Source of the DNA: Ophioderma brevispina
Taxonomy: Eukaryota; Echinodermata; Ophiuroidea; Amphilepidida; Ophiodermatidae
Reading direction: 5' to 3'
Assembly: GCA_023653785.1 (NCBI GenBank)
Contig: JAMKCH010002885.1
Location: 1-64,000 of the forward strand
DNA length: 64,000 bases
Shown here in pieces: positions 11,031 to 22,639 of this stretch (the first letter of the stretch is position 1; each line of letters opens with the position of its first letter). Both the position numbers and the translations under genes were made by a program. The notes beneath the pieces are model-generated. The model was not told the origin of the DNA, searched no databases, and saw nothing but the letters and a program-made list of their open reading frames with translations.

Positions 11031-11411
11031 TTTGCAAGCTTTTTGCCGAATGACATAGGTACTTAAATGTAATAATCTTTTGAGGGAGAAATGTCCATTT
11101 TAGTCTTCATTGTTGTTGTGTGTAAAAATGCTATTGTGTTGTTGAAAGGGATTCAACCATGTCTTAATTTCTTCCGAAATTAACCACTCCGCACCGGACA
11201 CGTCTGTGATTTTTTTAACGCGATGCGATGGTGAAACCCACTATCATGAGAAAAATATGTGTGGGTGCGTTTTTGTCAATTCTCACACACACATTCAATT
11301 ATTTTTGTTACTGGTACCTTAAACCTGTTAACTTGCAATTGTGAATATAAACAATGAACTGCCATAGAACGCATTGCTGACTTGAACGTTTATTTGTTTC
11401 CCATGTTTCAG

Positions 11412-11552
11412 GAGATGTTGATGGTTCAGTGGAGGCTATCCTTGATGCTCTTGCTACTTACGATGCCCATGAGCAATGTAAACTTAACATCCTTCACTAT
11501 GGTGTGGGAGGCATCACTGCTAAAGATGTGGAGGTAGCACAAACATTTTCAG
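11412..11552 (+). CDS. MTIF2: MTIF2 exon 5 (start of domain III)
   Basis: The acceptor is CATGTTTCAG before 11412 and the donor is GTAAAT at 11553 (phase 1). It encodes GDVDGSVEAILDAL, then HYGVGGITAKDV and AQTFSG. The KGDVxGSVEAI motif, completed with the last residues of exon 4, is the most conserved signature of IF2 domain III. The frame is intact and joins exon 6 in phase. Confidence 0.95.
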
Positions 11553-11929
11553 GTAAATCAGAGAGTCCATTTTAAGCTAGTCATTCCGAGTTTCAGTGTT
11601 AATACAGGTAAGGGAAAAGTTTGGGGAAAGCTGGGGTATTTTATGTTAATTCCAGAAGTTCGTCAACATTGAATGCATTTTGGAGTTTTTAGAGGGAGAG
11701 AAAAAGTATTAATTTGGCAAAAATAGTGCTCAGATTGTAAAGGAGAACATCTCATAAACCACCAGAGCTTCCAGGGTCTACTTAAAGGCCATAAATGTGA
11801 AGAACTTAGGCATAGAAATAAGCATAATAAATACAATTTAAAAAGGTGGCATAGATGTTGCATGAGGTGATTATACTCTATTCTATACAAGAATAACCTG
11901 TACTTTTTGCGTCGCCTGCCCTAAGGCAG

Positions 11930-12770
11930 GAAGACACATAGAGATCACTTTGTCCATTGTTGATGTCTGTTGTTGTTGTTCATGTCTGTTGTTGTTGTGA
12001 AAAAGGGTTAACATTTGCCTGTAATATCCTCATACTTTGATGGATTTAAACCAAAACTTTGGTCACGGGTGCAACATGTGAAGAACTTAGGCATAGAAAT
12101 AAGCATAATAAATTACAATTAAAAGGTGGCATAGAGTTGCATGAGGTGATCTTACTTATTCTATACTTGAACGAATAACCTGGTACTTTTTGCGTCGCCT
12201 TGCCTAAGGCAGGAAGACCACACATGAGATCACTTTGTCCATTGGTGAGTCTGTTGTTGTCTTGTTGTTCATGTCTGTTGTTGTTGTGGTGAAAAAGGGG
12301 TGGTAAACATTTCCTGTAATATCATTCTAAATTTGATGGATTTAAACCAAACCTTTGCCACAGGTGGAACATGACACCCCCCCCATTTGTTTGATGACGG
12401 CAATGTCACATACCAGGTCAAAGGTCATGTGAGGTCAGTTGTAAAATAGTGAATAATGTAAAATGGGACCTCATTGAAAAATTGAAGTTTGATTGGAACC
12501 AAGCTGGTCATAGGTGCAACATGGGATCCCTCATTGTTGATGAGGTCAACAAGGTCACATACCAAGGTCAAATTTGGCATGTGAGGTCAAGTTGTAAGAT
12601 AGGCTGACAATGTAAAATTGCCGCTCATTTGAAAAGTTGAAGTTGATTGGTACCAATCTTGGTTTTGAGTTTTAAACATCAAACCCATCATTTGTTGATG
12701 TCAAGGTCACATAAATCAAGGTCCAACGTCCATGGTAAGCCTATCATTCACTACCGCGACGGCAGGCGAC
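11930..12770. repeat. AGGTCA-rich dispersed repeat, two to three tandem copies
   Basis: The block AGGCAGGAAGAC, then ATTGTTGATGTCTGTTGTTG, then GTGAAAAAGGGTTAACATTTGCC appears near 11930 and again near 12205. Several diverged AGGTCA-bearing units follow. A perfect DR1 (AGGTCA-A-AGGTCA) sits at 12415-12427, and four bases later another AGGTCA (12432-12437) makes a DR4. The family is shared with 5860-6180. The duplicated copies differ mainly by indels. Confidence 0.7.
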
Positions 12771-13199
12771 AAGAGTGGTCCGAGGCCGATGTATTTTTTT
12801 CAGATGTACTAACCGTATATCGAGTGCTTCTATTGGAGTCTAGTGCGTCCCAGGAAATCAAGTCCGCCTCCCCCGAAAAATAGTGTTGAGTCCTGTAATA
12901 AAATTCCCTACCCGATTTCTGCAATTGACTATGATACTAAAGTGGCTAAACAACACACTAAAATTATACCACACCTACCTTTTTTCATCTCATAAAATAT
13001 CCGCTAAATCCTTGAAACGTTTCATTAGAGCTAGGAGTTACCATTTCATTTCTATCCATGTACACGATCAGTTTTTCACATTCGTAGCCCCCTGTACACA
13101 TGATGACAATTAACATTTAAAGACGACTGCCGAATTTTGTGCCGCCAAACGAAAATGCCATTCTAGCACCATAAAAATGTTTTCGTGATCAAGTTACCG

Positions 13200-14090
13200 G
13201 CTGTTGTATTCAGTAAGATATCATCTGGAAATGTGCTTCAAGTTTCCAATGCCCTCCGTGAACTATAACAAATCTCCTGGTCCATGGAATTCGACTACTT
13301 TTTTGTCTTAAAATCAGGTAGAGCTGAGCTGGTGCCTTATGTGATATGTTCAATATATTTCTTTGGGTGACATTCCAAAATCTTGGAAGTTTTTGCAAAT
13401 CTTGTCCCAATTAAAAAGTGTTGTTGATGTAAATAGGAAAACTTGGTGACTGCTCCTGCTTCCAATTAAAGCATATTTTGGAGATTGCCATGTTCTTGAG
13501 GATAATCAGTTTGGATTTAGACAAGGAAGAAATTGCGAACAACTTCTATCAAAGTTTTTTCATGAAATCAGTAAATCTCTGGATGGGCGTGATAGCTAAG
13601 CTTGCCATGCTAGTTTTATGGACTCAGTTCTGCCTGCGAAACGGTTGGTGACAACAATATGTTGCTTTTAAAAACTTTCATCGTGTAGTAGTGGTATGTC
13701 TTCCTAATATTTTTCAGCTTGCTGATGACCATACTTTGGGAAACATATAAAAACTCCAAGTGATCAGGTAAATCTGCAATATGTCTGGACAAAATTACAC
13801 TTGGGTCAGTCCAGAACAAAGTTCCTCCTAGTGTCTACATTTTGTGCTATGATGAACTACTCGATTGGTGACAAACTCTTACAGCAACTCTTGGAACAAA
13901 TTTTTCTTTCCAATCTCTTTTCCTGCTCACATTGATTCCACACAACACAATTCTAGACTGGTAGGGTTCATTAGAAATATTACTTTTCCACTCTGTTGAA
14001 TCTTGAAAAGGGCTCTTGTCCTTCGTCACCTCATCTACTGTGCTGCTATTTGGGCTCATACAACAACTGTTAGTTGCGGAGTAAGGAAAA
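13200..14090 (+). mobile_element. LINE reverse transcriptase fragment, degenerate
   Basis: Translations in shifting + frames give KSPGPWNS, then FLGDIPKSWK, then DNQFGFRQGRNCEQLL followed by FHEISKSLDG, then LADDHTL. These match the order of non-LTR reverse transcriptase motifs (KSPGPDG, WK..V.PI, QFGFR.GRSC, Y/LADD). Downstream, RALVLRHLIYCAAIWA resembles the post-RT LVRP.LEYCS.VW motif. At least four frameshifts or stops separate the blocks, so the copy is dead. It is probably CR1/Jockey-like. Confidence 0.75.
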
Positions 14091-14214
14091 TAACTTGATG
14101 TTCTTTTAACAGTAAAAATGCCTTGAAGAGTGTGTTGACTATCACGATAGTTGTCTGAATTGGGTTTACTTGGAGTAGCAGATGTTATATCAAATTCAAC
14201 GTTTCAACTCAATT

Positions 14215-14406
14215 ACACTGAACTGATTTCCTTTACACCAATGTTGACTGAAACTAATGCAATTTGTTTTTCCCTTCTGAGAAGTGGAATGCCCCAAATT
14301 ACCATAATTCGAAACAACAAACACTACACACCCCCTAAAAAAGAGAATGGTCTGACCAGTGACCCCAGGTCCACACCCTGTCGACTTAGCTCTTTCCTCA
14401 ATTCCG
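14215..14406 (+). repeat. Left arm of inverted repeat bracketing the DIRS-like element
   Basis: The block running from ACACTGAACTGATTTCC through GACCCCAGGTCCACACCCTGTCGA to AATTCCGT recurs as reverse complement at 21545-21712. The arms are diverged and differ by indels. DIRS elements carry inverted terminal repeats of 100-350 bp, so these may be the ITRs. Alternatively, they are two opposed copies of an older MITE. Confidence 0.6.
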
Positions 14407-15038
14407 TATTGGCTGTTAACCAAGACGAACGGTTTACCGCGCTCTGCTAAAAGTTATAGCACCCAAAATTAACTGAGATTTTGATACTTACTAGTTGTCA
14501 TCTCATACTGAATACTCCTACTTACTACTACTATACATACCTATCTTGAATATATCTGAGATTATATACTGGATTTAATAACGCCCTTTCGGACGGAATA
14601 AACGGATACTTTTACACCGTCGGAGACCCTCGTGTTTTGTATCCTTTATTGCCGCCATTGCGGTCACGTGATCTGTGTAGCGGGGAAACAGTAAACAGGC
14701 ACCATTGACGCACGTGTTGCTTCTTGAACTGCCTTTGACTATAAATTGGAGTTGTTTTGTTATCTTGTTAACGGGCTTGCTCCTAACAATTTATGTGGTC
14801 TGGTGTGCGTGTTAATTTATTATAATGCTTGTTGGTATACTAATAAAATTGTGAAAACTTTGTGGTTTGAAAAAATTTCTTTAAAAAACCGTTCGTTCGT
14901 GAGACTCCGTTACCGAGTTGGTTTTTGTGGCTTGACGTTTGCGTAACCGGGAGACCTCCACGGCACGGGTTATTTTTTCTTTACGGTTTTATTTGCGCAC
15001 GCTTGTCCATCTGGCAACTCACGCTCACCCCTTTTGTT

Positions 15039-17630
15039 ATGGCGCAAAATTGCGTTCGCTGCCCGGCTTCCATTAATGAAATGGGAACCCTCATCCCTTA
15101 TGTATCGTGCACATGCATTGTTCCCGCCCCGACCTTGGACTTAACGGATGCTCAGTGGGCGATCATTGAGCATGGGTACGAACGCCGTCTGTCCTGCGTA
15201 CAAACGGGAGGGGGGGGTGGTGATTCGGGCCCGGTCCGTGGGTGCGTCCACTGCAGCCGCCGCTTGCTCTGGGTGCTCCAAAGGTGGGGTAGCTTCGGCG
15301 ACTTCGCGAATCGCTGATTGGGTGGCTTCGGGCCGCATCCTCAGCGTATCATCGGCCGCGGCTCGCCTTGGTTCGCCTTAGGCCTGCTCCGGTGGCGATG
15401 CTGGCGCGGTCCTGTCGCATGCCGAATCCCCCAGGGGGATTGGCGGCCGCTGGCATTCCGGTGGTGGTGATAGGTGAGTTGGGTGCCATGTCGCCCGGTG
15501 CTTATCCATCGCGTTGTTATCCAGCCACGTAGTTGCCGGTACCGGTGTCGTTCGGCAACTTCTAACCGCGACTACGGTGGCAATTACTTCGGGGTGTTGC
15601 ACTGCAACCTTGGGGCTCTGGCATTCGGTAGCCCTTTTGCGTGGAGCGGGCCGCAGTGTTACTACGCGCACTTCACTCCCGCTCTCTATGCCTGGCTAGC
15701 ATGCGTGCCTCCTCAGAGGCCGCCGCTCGCGCCGCACCGGGCCCTCGGGGCTCGGCGTAGGGAGTGGTGCTCCGCTAGGCTAGCCTCCGCAGATGCCCCA
15801 GCTGACTCGTCGGCTCAGGCCTCTCATGCGGTACTCCCTGCTGTTGTTGCGTAGTGTTGTCCCGCCGGCACCTGCTTCCGTGGCGGGTCCGCCTTGGGTG
15901 GGGTCCCCGGTGGGTGCCCCGGCCTCGTGGCGTCCCGGCAGGGCAGCTGTCATGGTCTACCCCTGCAGGGACACAGTACCCGCTGCAGCCTACCCTCTTT
16001 CTCAGGTTACTCTGCTAATATCCCCGTACGTGTCTACCCTCCCGGAGTGGGGTGAGTAGGGGCGTGGTACATTGTGTCGTAGAAGGGCATGTCGGATGAA
16101 AGGTGTGGGGGTCAGTCTGTTGTGGTGTGGGTCAACATCATAATCAGCCGGGAAAGAGGTGGGGAGACACCACTTGGTTGCTGCGACTCAACAGTAAGGG
16201 TTGCGTCATAGATGGGAGGGGGCTTGGTGAGGCCCCGTCGCAGAAGCATAGGCCACACCTTAACGACTCCGCGCCCTTCCGCCGTCGCTGCCCAGCGCTG
16301 GCACCAGGTGCGTCGGGGCTGCGTCGGAGACCCCCCTTTCGAGCGGGCAAGGTCGCGCCGCTGCTGCAGCGTTTGTCTCTTTTCTGGGAGCCACTCAGGC
16401 TGCGGCAGTACAGCCTGTACCTACAGGGCCGGGGCATGGTTCTTTGTTACCCGTATCCACTACCACCCTTTTTTTGTTCTGCTCTTTCCTTGGACTTGTG
16501 TTTTGTCCGACCCCATGTGCCGTCCTCGGCTGTTAAACCCTCGTCAGGGTCGGGTGGGCGCAGTCGAGCTTCTTGGCTCCTCTCCCCAGCCCTTGCCGGA
16601 ATGGCTAGCCCTGCTTGAGGGCCCCTGGTGTCGCTGCCTAGGTGGCGGCTCCTGGCCCTCCGCCTTCTGCCACTCGTTCCGCTCTCCGTCCTCTCAGGCT
16701 CCTACGGCCCTACCGGCCCGCATAACTTTCCGACGTTTCGGAAAGACAGCGCTGGCGGGGCGGACTCGGGCTCGGAGGTGAGCCACTTAGGTGATACACA
16801 CCTTCGCACCTTCACGTCCGCGGGCCAAAGCTGAGCGAACCGGCGGAGGTGGATACTCTGCCCGCATGCCCCTCATGTGCTTCGCAGGGTCCTGGCCGAG
16901 TCTCCTCGGAGAGGATGACGAAAGGAGAAGGGGGAGAGGAGGAGGGACCTTCCCTGTTCTCCTATCTTCTTCGTTCGGAGGAGGGACAGCTCAATCTGGC
17001 TTCCCCATCTCCCGTCCGGAACGCGTCAGCGTTGTCGCTTCCCACAAACGTAGGTCTACTGTGGAAGTGCTCCGGGGAGGTCACTCAAAGCTTCTCATCT
17101 TACCCGGTGAAAACTTTCGCCAAGTCGTTGAGATCTACCGAAGGGGACTACGACTCCTTCCTGGGCACCCCCGAACTATGGATCTTGACCTAGCAGCCCA
17201 GTTGCCGACAGGCAAGGGTGCCCCGGCTGGCTTCTCCCCCTTCTGGAGGACCATTGAGGCACCTAACCCTGGCGGTGACCTCGGTGTCAGACTAGGCGCT
17301 TTCTCTATGGTCCTCGCCCGCGACCTCAGATCCTCGTTCGGCGAGGGTGGGGTTTTCTCCTCGAAGCCTCCGATGCTTGACTGTCCTAGCCTCCTCGTTA
17401 CCTCGGCAGCCTGAGGCTTCATGTCCTTGGCGCGTCGCCTTAGCTTCTTGCGACGCGAGGACGCCTGCTTCACACTCCGCACCCTGAGCCCCGATTTGCA
17501 ATCGGAGCTCTCCAAGACAAGCCCGAGTGCGGGACGGTCCTCTTTGGGGGTTCTATTCTGTGACTCACTGCTTGCGTCGGTGGAGCGTGTGGAGTCGGAG
17601 CAGGCGTCAAGGATGCTCAAGGCGAAGACT
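15039..17630 (+). pseudogene. DIRS gag-like ORF1, frameshifted
   Basis: It begins MAQNCVRCP, then a cysteine-bearing segment and LDLTDAQWAIIEHGY, followed by long Pro/Ala/Arg-rich low-complexity stretches. Near 17425-17610, ARRLSFLRREDACFTLRTLSP, then SVERVESEQASRML resemble the C-terminal part of DIRS ORF1 proteins (RREDA..SL..LSPDL). Several frames must be combined, so no intact protein is encoded. Function is inferred only from position and these short resemblances. Confidence 0.55.
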
Positions 17631-17639
17631 CCTCTCGGG

Positions 17640-19740
17640 ATCTCAGCTAGAAGAAGAAGAAGGAGTTCCGTTCCGCGCTCGTCACATCCAGCCGTTCCGC
17701 CAGCAGCTAAGCCGGCACCGCCTCAGCAACCCAAGAAGCCCGCAGGCCCGGCCAACTTTCTAATCTACCCAGAAGCCCGTGGGCCAGGCCGAGGACTCGA
17801 CCCCCCTCCCAAAAGCAAGGCGTCGCCTGGGAAGGGGAGAAGTCTTCGTCCTGAGGGCACGGCGGCCGCGGGTCTCTCCTTCGGGAGGGAACCTAACCAC
17901 CTTCCTGTGGTCGGCCGCTTAGTTCTTTACGCGGGGCATGGCCGCCATTTCCCCGCGCCTGGGGCTGAGGCGTGGTGGAACGGGGTACCGATTGGAATTC
18001 ACCGCGGAACCCCCCCGCCGACTTCCCACCCCAGAGACCTACCCCTTCCGGTGATCGACGACACGCCGCTTCTTCGGGACTAGGTCTCGGCGAGCAATTT
18101 GCCGAAGGGTGGGATGCTCTCAGGGAAATAGTGGTCACCACATACCTAGGGGGGTGGGGGTTGCATGGGGGGGTGGAAGGGGTACGGGGGAGAGCCTGGG
18201 GGGGTAAACCTCACCATCCTCGTGGGTGAGGGTAGGCAATCGTAACTTCTGAATACACCGAGTTGGGTCAGGAGAGTCTTGGGGGTCGCGCTACAAAGCG
18301 CTACTGCAACATAAAAGAATGGGCAAACCCAAAAGACCGGAATAAGAGTGGTATGGAGGACTATGGGGTGGCACGCCATCGCGGTAAGGAAACACAGGTG
18401 GAAGCCAGTGGATCAGTACACAAGCCGAGAGTTGGGGTCTAGGGAATGGGTAGACCATCTTAGCTTTCCATCCGGGTGGTGCGGCTAGGTGGCCTTTTAA
18501 ATACGTAGGGAGCGGGCGCGTCTATTGATCCGTTGAAAGACCACGTGTGTCTCACGTCCCAGTGCGGGATAAGCGGGTCCGCTAGAATAGTGGATGAAGG
18601 CTGCTCCGGTTTCAAATCGAGGGCCAGTCGTATGAGTGGACGTGCCTCCCCTTCGGACTTTCCAACTCTCCCAGGGTCTTCACGATGTGACCCGGGAAGT
18701 GGCGCCTTCCTCGGCGGCCCAGGGGGTCACCTCTGCATGTACCTAACGACTGGCTGATCTACCGTCCGTCGCCCCGGCGACGGCCGACATGGTCAGTCGT
18801 ACCGTTCAGAGGGTCTGCAGAGGTTGGGTTCCCAGTGTCAACTACTTCACAAGTCGAGCTAACCCCTCCCAGGACCTGTAGATGGGGCGACAATGGGTGG
18901 GTCTATGTCTTCTGCTTCAATCCTTCTTCCCATTCATTTTCAGAACCTACTTCCTAATCTGTTTTTAAATTATCGTTATTATCAAAACGCCGACGTCCAT
19001 GGAGCTGCGGTACGCAGGCACCCGCTCGAGACTGGCTTCGCCTTCTAGGTTTGATGGCCAGTCCTCGCGACCTGGTCCCCGTACTTTCGCTTCCAATGAG
19101 GCTGCTTCAAAATGCACCTCGGGCCGGCACTACAGGCCGATCAAGCGACCCAGAGTCCCGTCTGATCCCTATCAATGCAGGGGATCCGGGAACACCCCAC
19201 ACCTGGCATGGTGTCCTCACCGCCAACCTGACCCAGGGAAATCTCTTTCCCTGCCCTCCTGTCGATATGTCATCACGACGACGCGCGGTCGTGTTGGGGG
19301 GGTTTCACCTAGACCTTTGCGCCTCGGGACGTGGTCCCGGACCGAGGCTCAAGCCCTGTCAATATCGTCGCCCTCCATTGTGGGCCGTGGAACGTCCCCT
19401 AGCTTCACTTCGAGGCGATGGGACCAATCCTGTCCTAGTACAGTCTGACAACTCCAAAACCCATCCACCGTGGTGGCCTACCTCAACAAACAGGGCGGGA
19501 CAAGGTTCCGGCCCCTGTGCCTCGACTCCATGATGCGTCTCATAGTGTGGTGTCGGGCCCGGGCCATCACGATGTCCGCCGTACAGAACATTCGGGAGCC
19601 GTCAACTTTCTTTGCCGACGATCTGTCACGTGCAGGACGACGGCCTCGAAATGATACTGAACCGAGAGGGGGTCGTTCGGTAGATCTCTCGATGATAGTT
19701 TATTTTCCTCAGATCCGTACCTGTTCGCCTCGAACCTGAG
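17640..19740 (+). pseudogene. DIRS reverse transcriptase / RNase H, frameshifted
   Basis: The N-terminal part shows VGRL followed by a tract reading RGGTGYRLEF when frames are combined, matching the GRL..F..W....V..GY...F block that opens DIRS RT. Near 18680, VTREVAPSS, then a YL..W-like catalytic block near 18740, then WVPSVNYF follow. The RNase H part has VLGGFHLDL (near 19290), QSDN, VAYLNKQGGTR (19472-19505) and FFADDLSR, matching the D..N..VAYLNKQGGT and ADxLSR signatures specific to DIRS. Several frameshifts are present. Confidence 0.8.
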
Positions 19741-20019
19741 TCACCAGCTCCCTCTGTACTGCACCCCGGACTCACGACCCGGGTGGATACGGCAGTCGAC
19801 GCTCTAGCGATAGACTGGACGGGGTTCACGGCCTATGCCGTTCCTCCGCGATTCCGCTCTACATCGTGTAGTTTCGAAAATTGGACGGGAAGCGTGCCGT
19901 GTCATCCTCATCGCTCCCTTTGGCCGAACACCTTTGTTCGTCCGATGGCGGATCTGGCTTGGCGGCTCTGCCGCGTCGTCTACCCGAACCGTCCGGGACC
20001 TAGTGTCCTTCCGGACGGA

Positions 20020-21150
20020 TGAGCGCCATTCTGTCCGATCATCTGGCGTTGACTGCGTGGCCATTATCCGGCAGCGATGCCTAGATCTGCTTTTCGCAGA
20101 GGGCTGCTCCGCTCATATCAGCCGGAGAAGGAAGGTCCACCATGGACGCTTACTCTAAGCGAGCTTGGACCCTACTTCCGCCGGTGTGAGCGATGAGAGG
20201 TGTCTCCGACTCGGGCATCTGTAGCCGAGATCGCTGACTTCTCACTGATCGCTTTGCTAGCGGACTTGAAACCCTCGACGTTAGAAATTACAGTCCCTAT
20301 CTTAGCGCTCCCTAAGGGGTTTTGACGCACTGATCGCACCATTAACGACGATGGGTCGAACTCCGTCTCCTCCTAGAGGGGATGTTTGACACACACGACC
20401 TCCGTCTCAGAAGAACCGGTCCCCGTCCCGGGGACCTTAACACTGTCCTTAGCCTTTAGTGAAGCCCAATTCGAACCAATGGCTGAGGTATCACTAAAAC
20501 ATGTCAAATCAAGACGGGTCTTTCGGGTCGCGATCTCGTCCTCTGGAGAGACATCTCAGAGATCCGAATATCTCTATGTCGGCGTCTAATTCTCTCGGGA
20601 CAGGGGCCAAAATTGTTTCTTAAGGCCGGACTTTCTGCAAAGAACGAGTCATCCTCCTTCCGACACTCTACAATTATCTTACCCTTACCCCTACCCAGAC
20701 CCCGAATTGCATGTCACTCTTCGGTTCGGAAGACGCCTGTGGTGTCCCGTTCGTTGCCCGTGGAGTACTACAAACGTACAACTAGTCCGCTCTGGGCTCG
20801 AACTACTCGTTGTTTCTTACACACTCTTTTCCCCCCACGGTCCGCGTGCCAAACGAACAATTGCCAGATGGATTAGCGCTGTAATTAATGAGCCAACGCG
20901 GTGATAGGGGCTTCACAAGCTCGAGCCCATTCGGTTCGTACATCTCGTCGTCCATGGGCCTATCACCGCGTAATCAGTATTGCCGAAATCTGCGAGGCTA
21001 TATGTCGTGGCGGGCTCCCACAACGTTTTCGTCTTTGTACTACAGAAACGTAGAAACTCCTCAAGAGACGGTGCGAGGGCGCTCCTGCGAAACAACATCT
21101 AAACTCAACTCACTATACATAAAGTCTCCTATCGGGTGCCGACTGTGACG
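20020..21150 (+). pseudogene. DIRS tyrosine recombinase region, frameshifted
   Basis: Before the domain, CRVILIAPF (near 19890) is the RNase H-to-recombinase connector typical of DIRS. Then EPMAEVSLKHV and RVAISSGETSQRSE (20478-20565) correspond to the first active-site region of tyrosine recombinases (..LA..SG.R.SE). TIARWI, AHSVRT and a stretch reading ISIAEICEA with FSSLYYRNV (20840-21060) match the H-x-x-R box and the C-terminal tyrosine block. Frame is lost repeatedly, so the enzyme is dead as written. Confidence 0.7.
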
Positions 21151-21384
21151 CTGCAGGACGGAACCCGGAGTTTCCGTTGCCAGGTGAGCGTTTATGTCCC
21201 CGATTTTTTATGTTAACTAGCCTTTAGGCCTTAACATATGTGTTCTTTATGTTTATTGGTCTGCTTTGGCTGCACTTTGTTGCCCTGCCTCTGAAATATC
21301 ATGCTCCACCTCCGGCTGAGTGAGCACTCTGGTGTTGATTGAAAATATCATGTAACGGGGGTATGCATATATTTCAGTCTATAT

Positions 21385-21480
21385 TGGTGTAAAGGAAATC
21401 AGTTCAGTGTAATGATTTATCAAAAACACATTAGTTTAATAAATCATGGCTACTGAAGCCTGATTTCCTTCCAATGTTGA
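21385..21480. repeat. Imperfect palindrome (hairpin) at DIRS right flank
   Basis: TTGGTGTAAAGGAAATCAG, TCAGTGTAATGATTTAT on the left side pairs with ATAAATCATGGCTACTGAAG, CCTGATTTCCTTCCAATG on the right. The arms are also related to the outer end of the inverted repeat at 21545-21712, so pieces of the same family are stacked here. Confidence 0.6.
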
Positions 21481-21544
21481 CTTCCCACTTCCGGGCCGCC
21501 CCACAGCATGATATGTAAAAGCACGTCCGTGTGGCTTGAGCCAA

Positions 21545-21712
21545 ACGGAATTAAGGAAGAGCTAAGTTCGACAGGGTGTGACCTGGGGTCAATGGTCAGA
21601 CCTTCTCTTTTTAAGGGGTGTAATTATGGTATTTGGGGATCCTCCACTCTCAGAAGGGATAATGCAATAGGTTTCCCAGGTCAACATTGGAAAGAAATCA
21701 GGCTTCAGTAGA
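21545..21712 (-). repeat. Right arm of inverted repeat bracketing the DIRS-like element
   Basis: Reverse complement of 14215-14406, containing ACGGAATTAAGGAAGAGCT, GACAGGGTGTGACCTGGGGT and GGTCAACATTGG in order. See the left arm for interpretation. Confidence 0.6.
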
Positions 21713-22639
21713 TGATTTATAAACAATGTGGTTTTTTTGAATAATTTTGTTTTAAGCTCTAAATGGTGGCGGTCCTGTCTGCTTTAGGACTTCCCTCTCA
21801 CAAAGGCAGAATTTCAGATGAGGAGATTTTTTCATTGGAGAGCCAAGAATCAATTCTTTTTTCAATTCAGCCTATGTTCTCTTTTTCCTTAGTTAGACCA
21901 ACTAAACAGACCAAAATAGATGCAAATATGACCGCTGTTACTTTCTTCCCTTTTGGGGGTCCCACAGGCCAAGACTTAATTGTTCATCTTAGTCACTTTG
22001 AATATTTGAATACTTGGATTACACTTAGAAATCTGATCACCTTGGAGATCCCCTGAGTACTTGGAATATCCTGAGCCCTTGGAAGATCTTGAGCACTTAA
22101 AAGATATTGAGCCACTTCAGTTCAAAGATATTGAGGCAAATGGAAGCTTCTGCATTGGAACATTTGTGGTTTGCAAGGAAACCATCTTTACTGTGATGAA
22201 TACACTTGTTCCTCAACTTTAGTCTCAAGGGTTTTGGTTAATGGTTGGTTGCCCTGTCCTGCTCTGCTTCTTATGGTGAACATTGTATTCCCCTGCTGTA
22301 ACACAAGGTAGAAAAAAAATATTAAGAGTTTCACTAGATAGTTTGAGGAATTTTTTTTGTGTCCAACCAGTTATAAAACAAAGTAGCATTAGATGAACAA
22401 GAATGTGTTAAAACTCTCTTTGAAAACTAGAGGTAAAAAATTGGTATTTTAGTTGTAAATAATTATCGTTAACACCTTTACCATGCTCATGAAAACTGGT
22501 GGTGATACTGCCTCACACCTCAATGCTTTTGGCGGTAGTGTTTCTAAGATAACTCCGAGCCCCGTCTCTGTTTAACTTGGGTTGCTTCTCTTGATGTTTA
22601 GCGGTTGGATTCTTTGTTTGCAATAAGGAGCCTGATTTT
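21713..22639. repeat. Intronic sequence with a short degenerate 20-bp repeat
   Basis: Near 22037-22135 a block of about 20 bp (TTGGAAGATCTTGAGCAC-like) repeats roughly five times. The open frame at 21763-22056 matches nothing known to me. No other feature was recognised. Confidence 0.45.

Larger units (their letters stand above)
14590..21190 (+). mobile_element. GC-rich DIRS-like tyrosine-recombinase retrotransposon (degenerate)
   Basis: Base composition switches sharply from AT-rich flanks to GC-rich sequence across this interval. In + strand order it carries a gag-like region, a DIRS-type RT and RNase H, and a tyrosine recombinase, the canonical DIRS order. All domains are broken by numerous frameshifts and stops. 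The inverted repeat pair at 14215-14406 and 21545-21712 brackets it. It lies in the 19.7-kb intron between MTIF2 exons 5 and 6, in the same orientation as the gene. Exact ends are not resolved. Confidence 0.85.

Noticed and set aside
15141..18400. Many long overlapping frames on both strands, Pro/Arg/Ala-rich
   Set aside because: The GC-rich DIRS body has few stop codons in any frame; only frames with DIRS motifs were kept.
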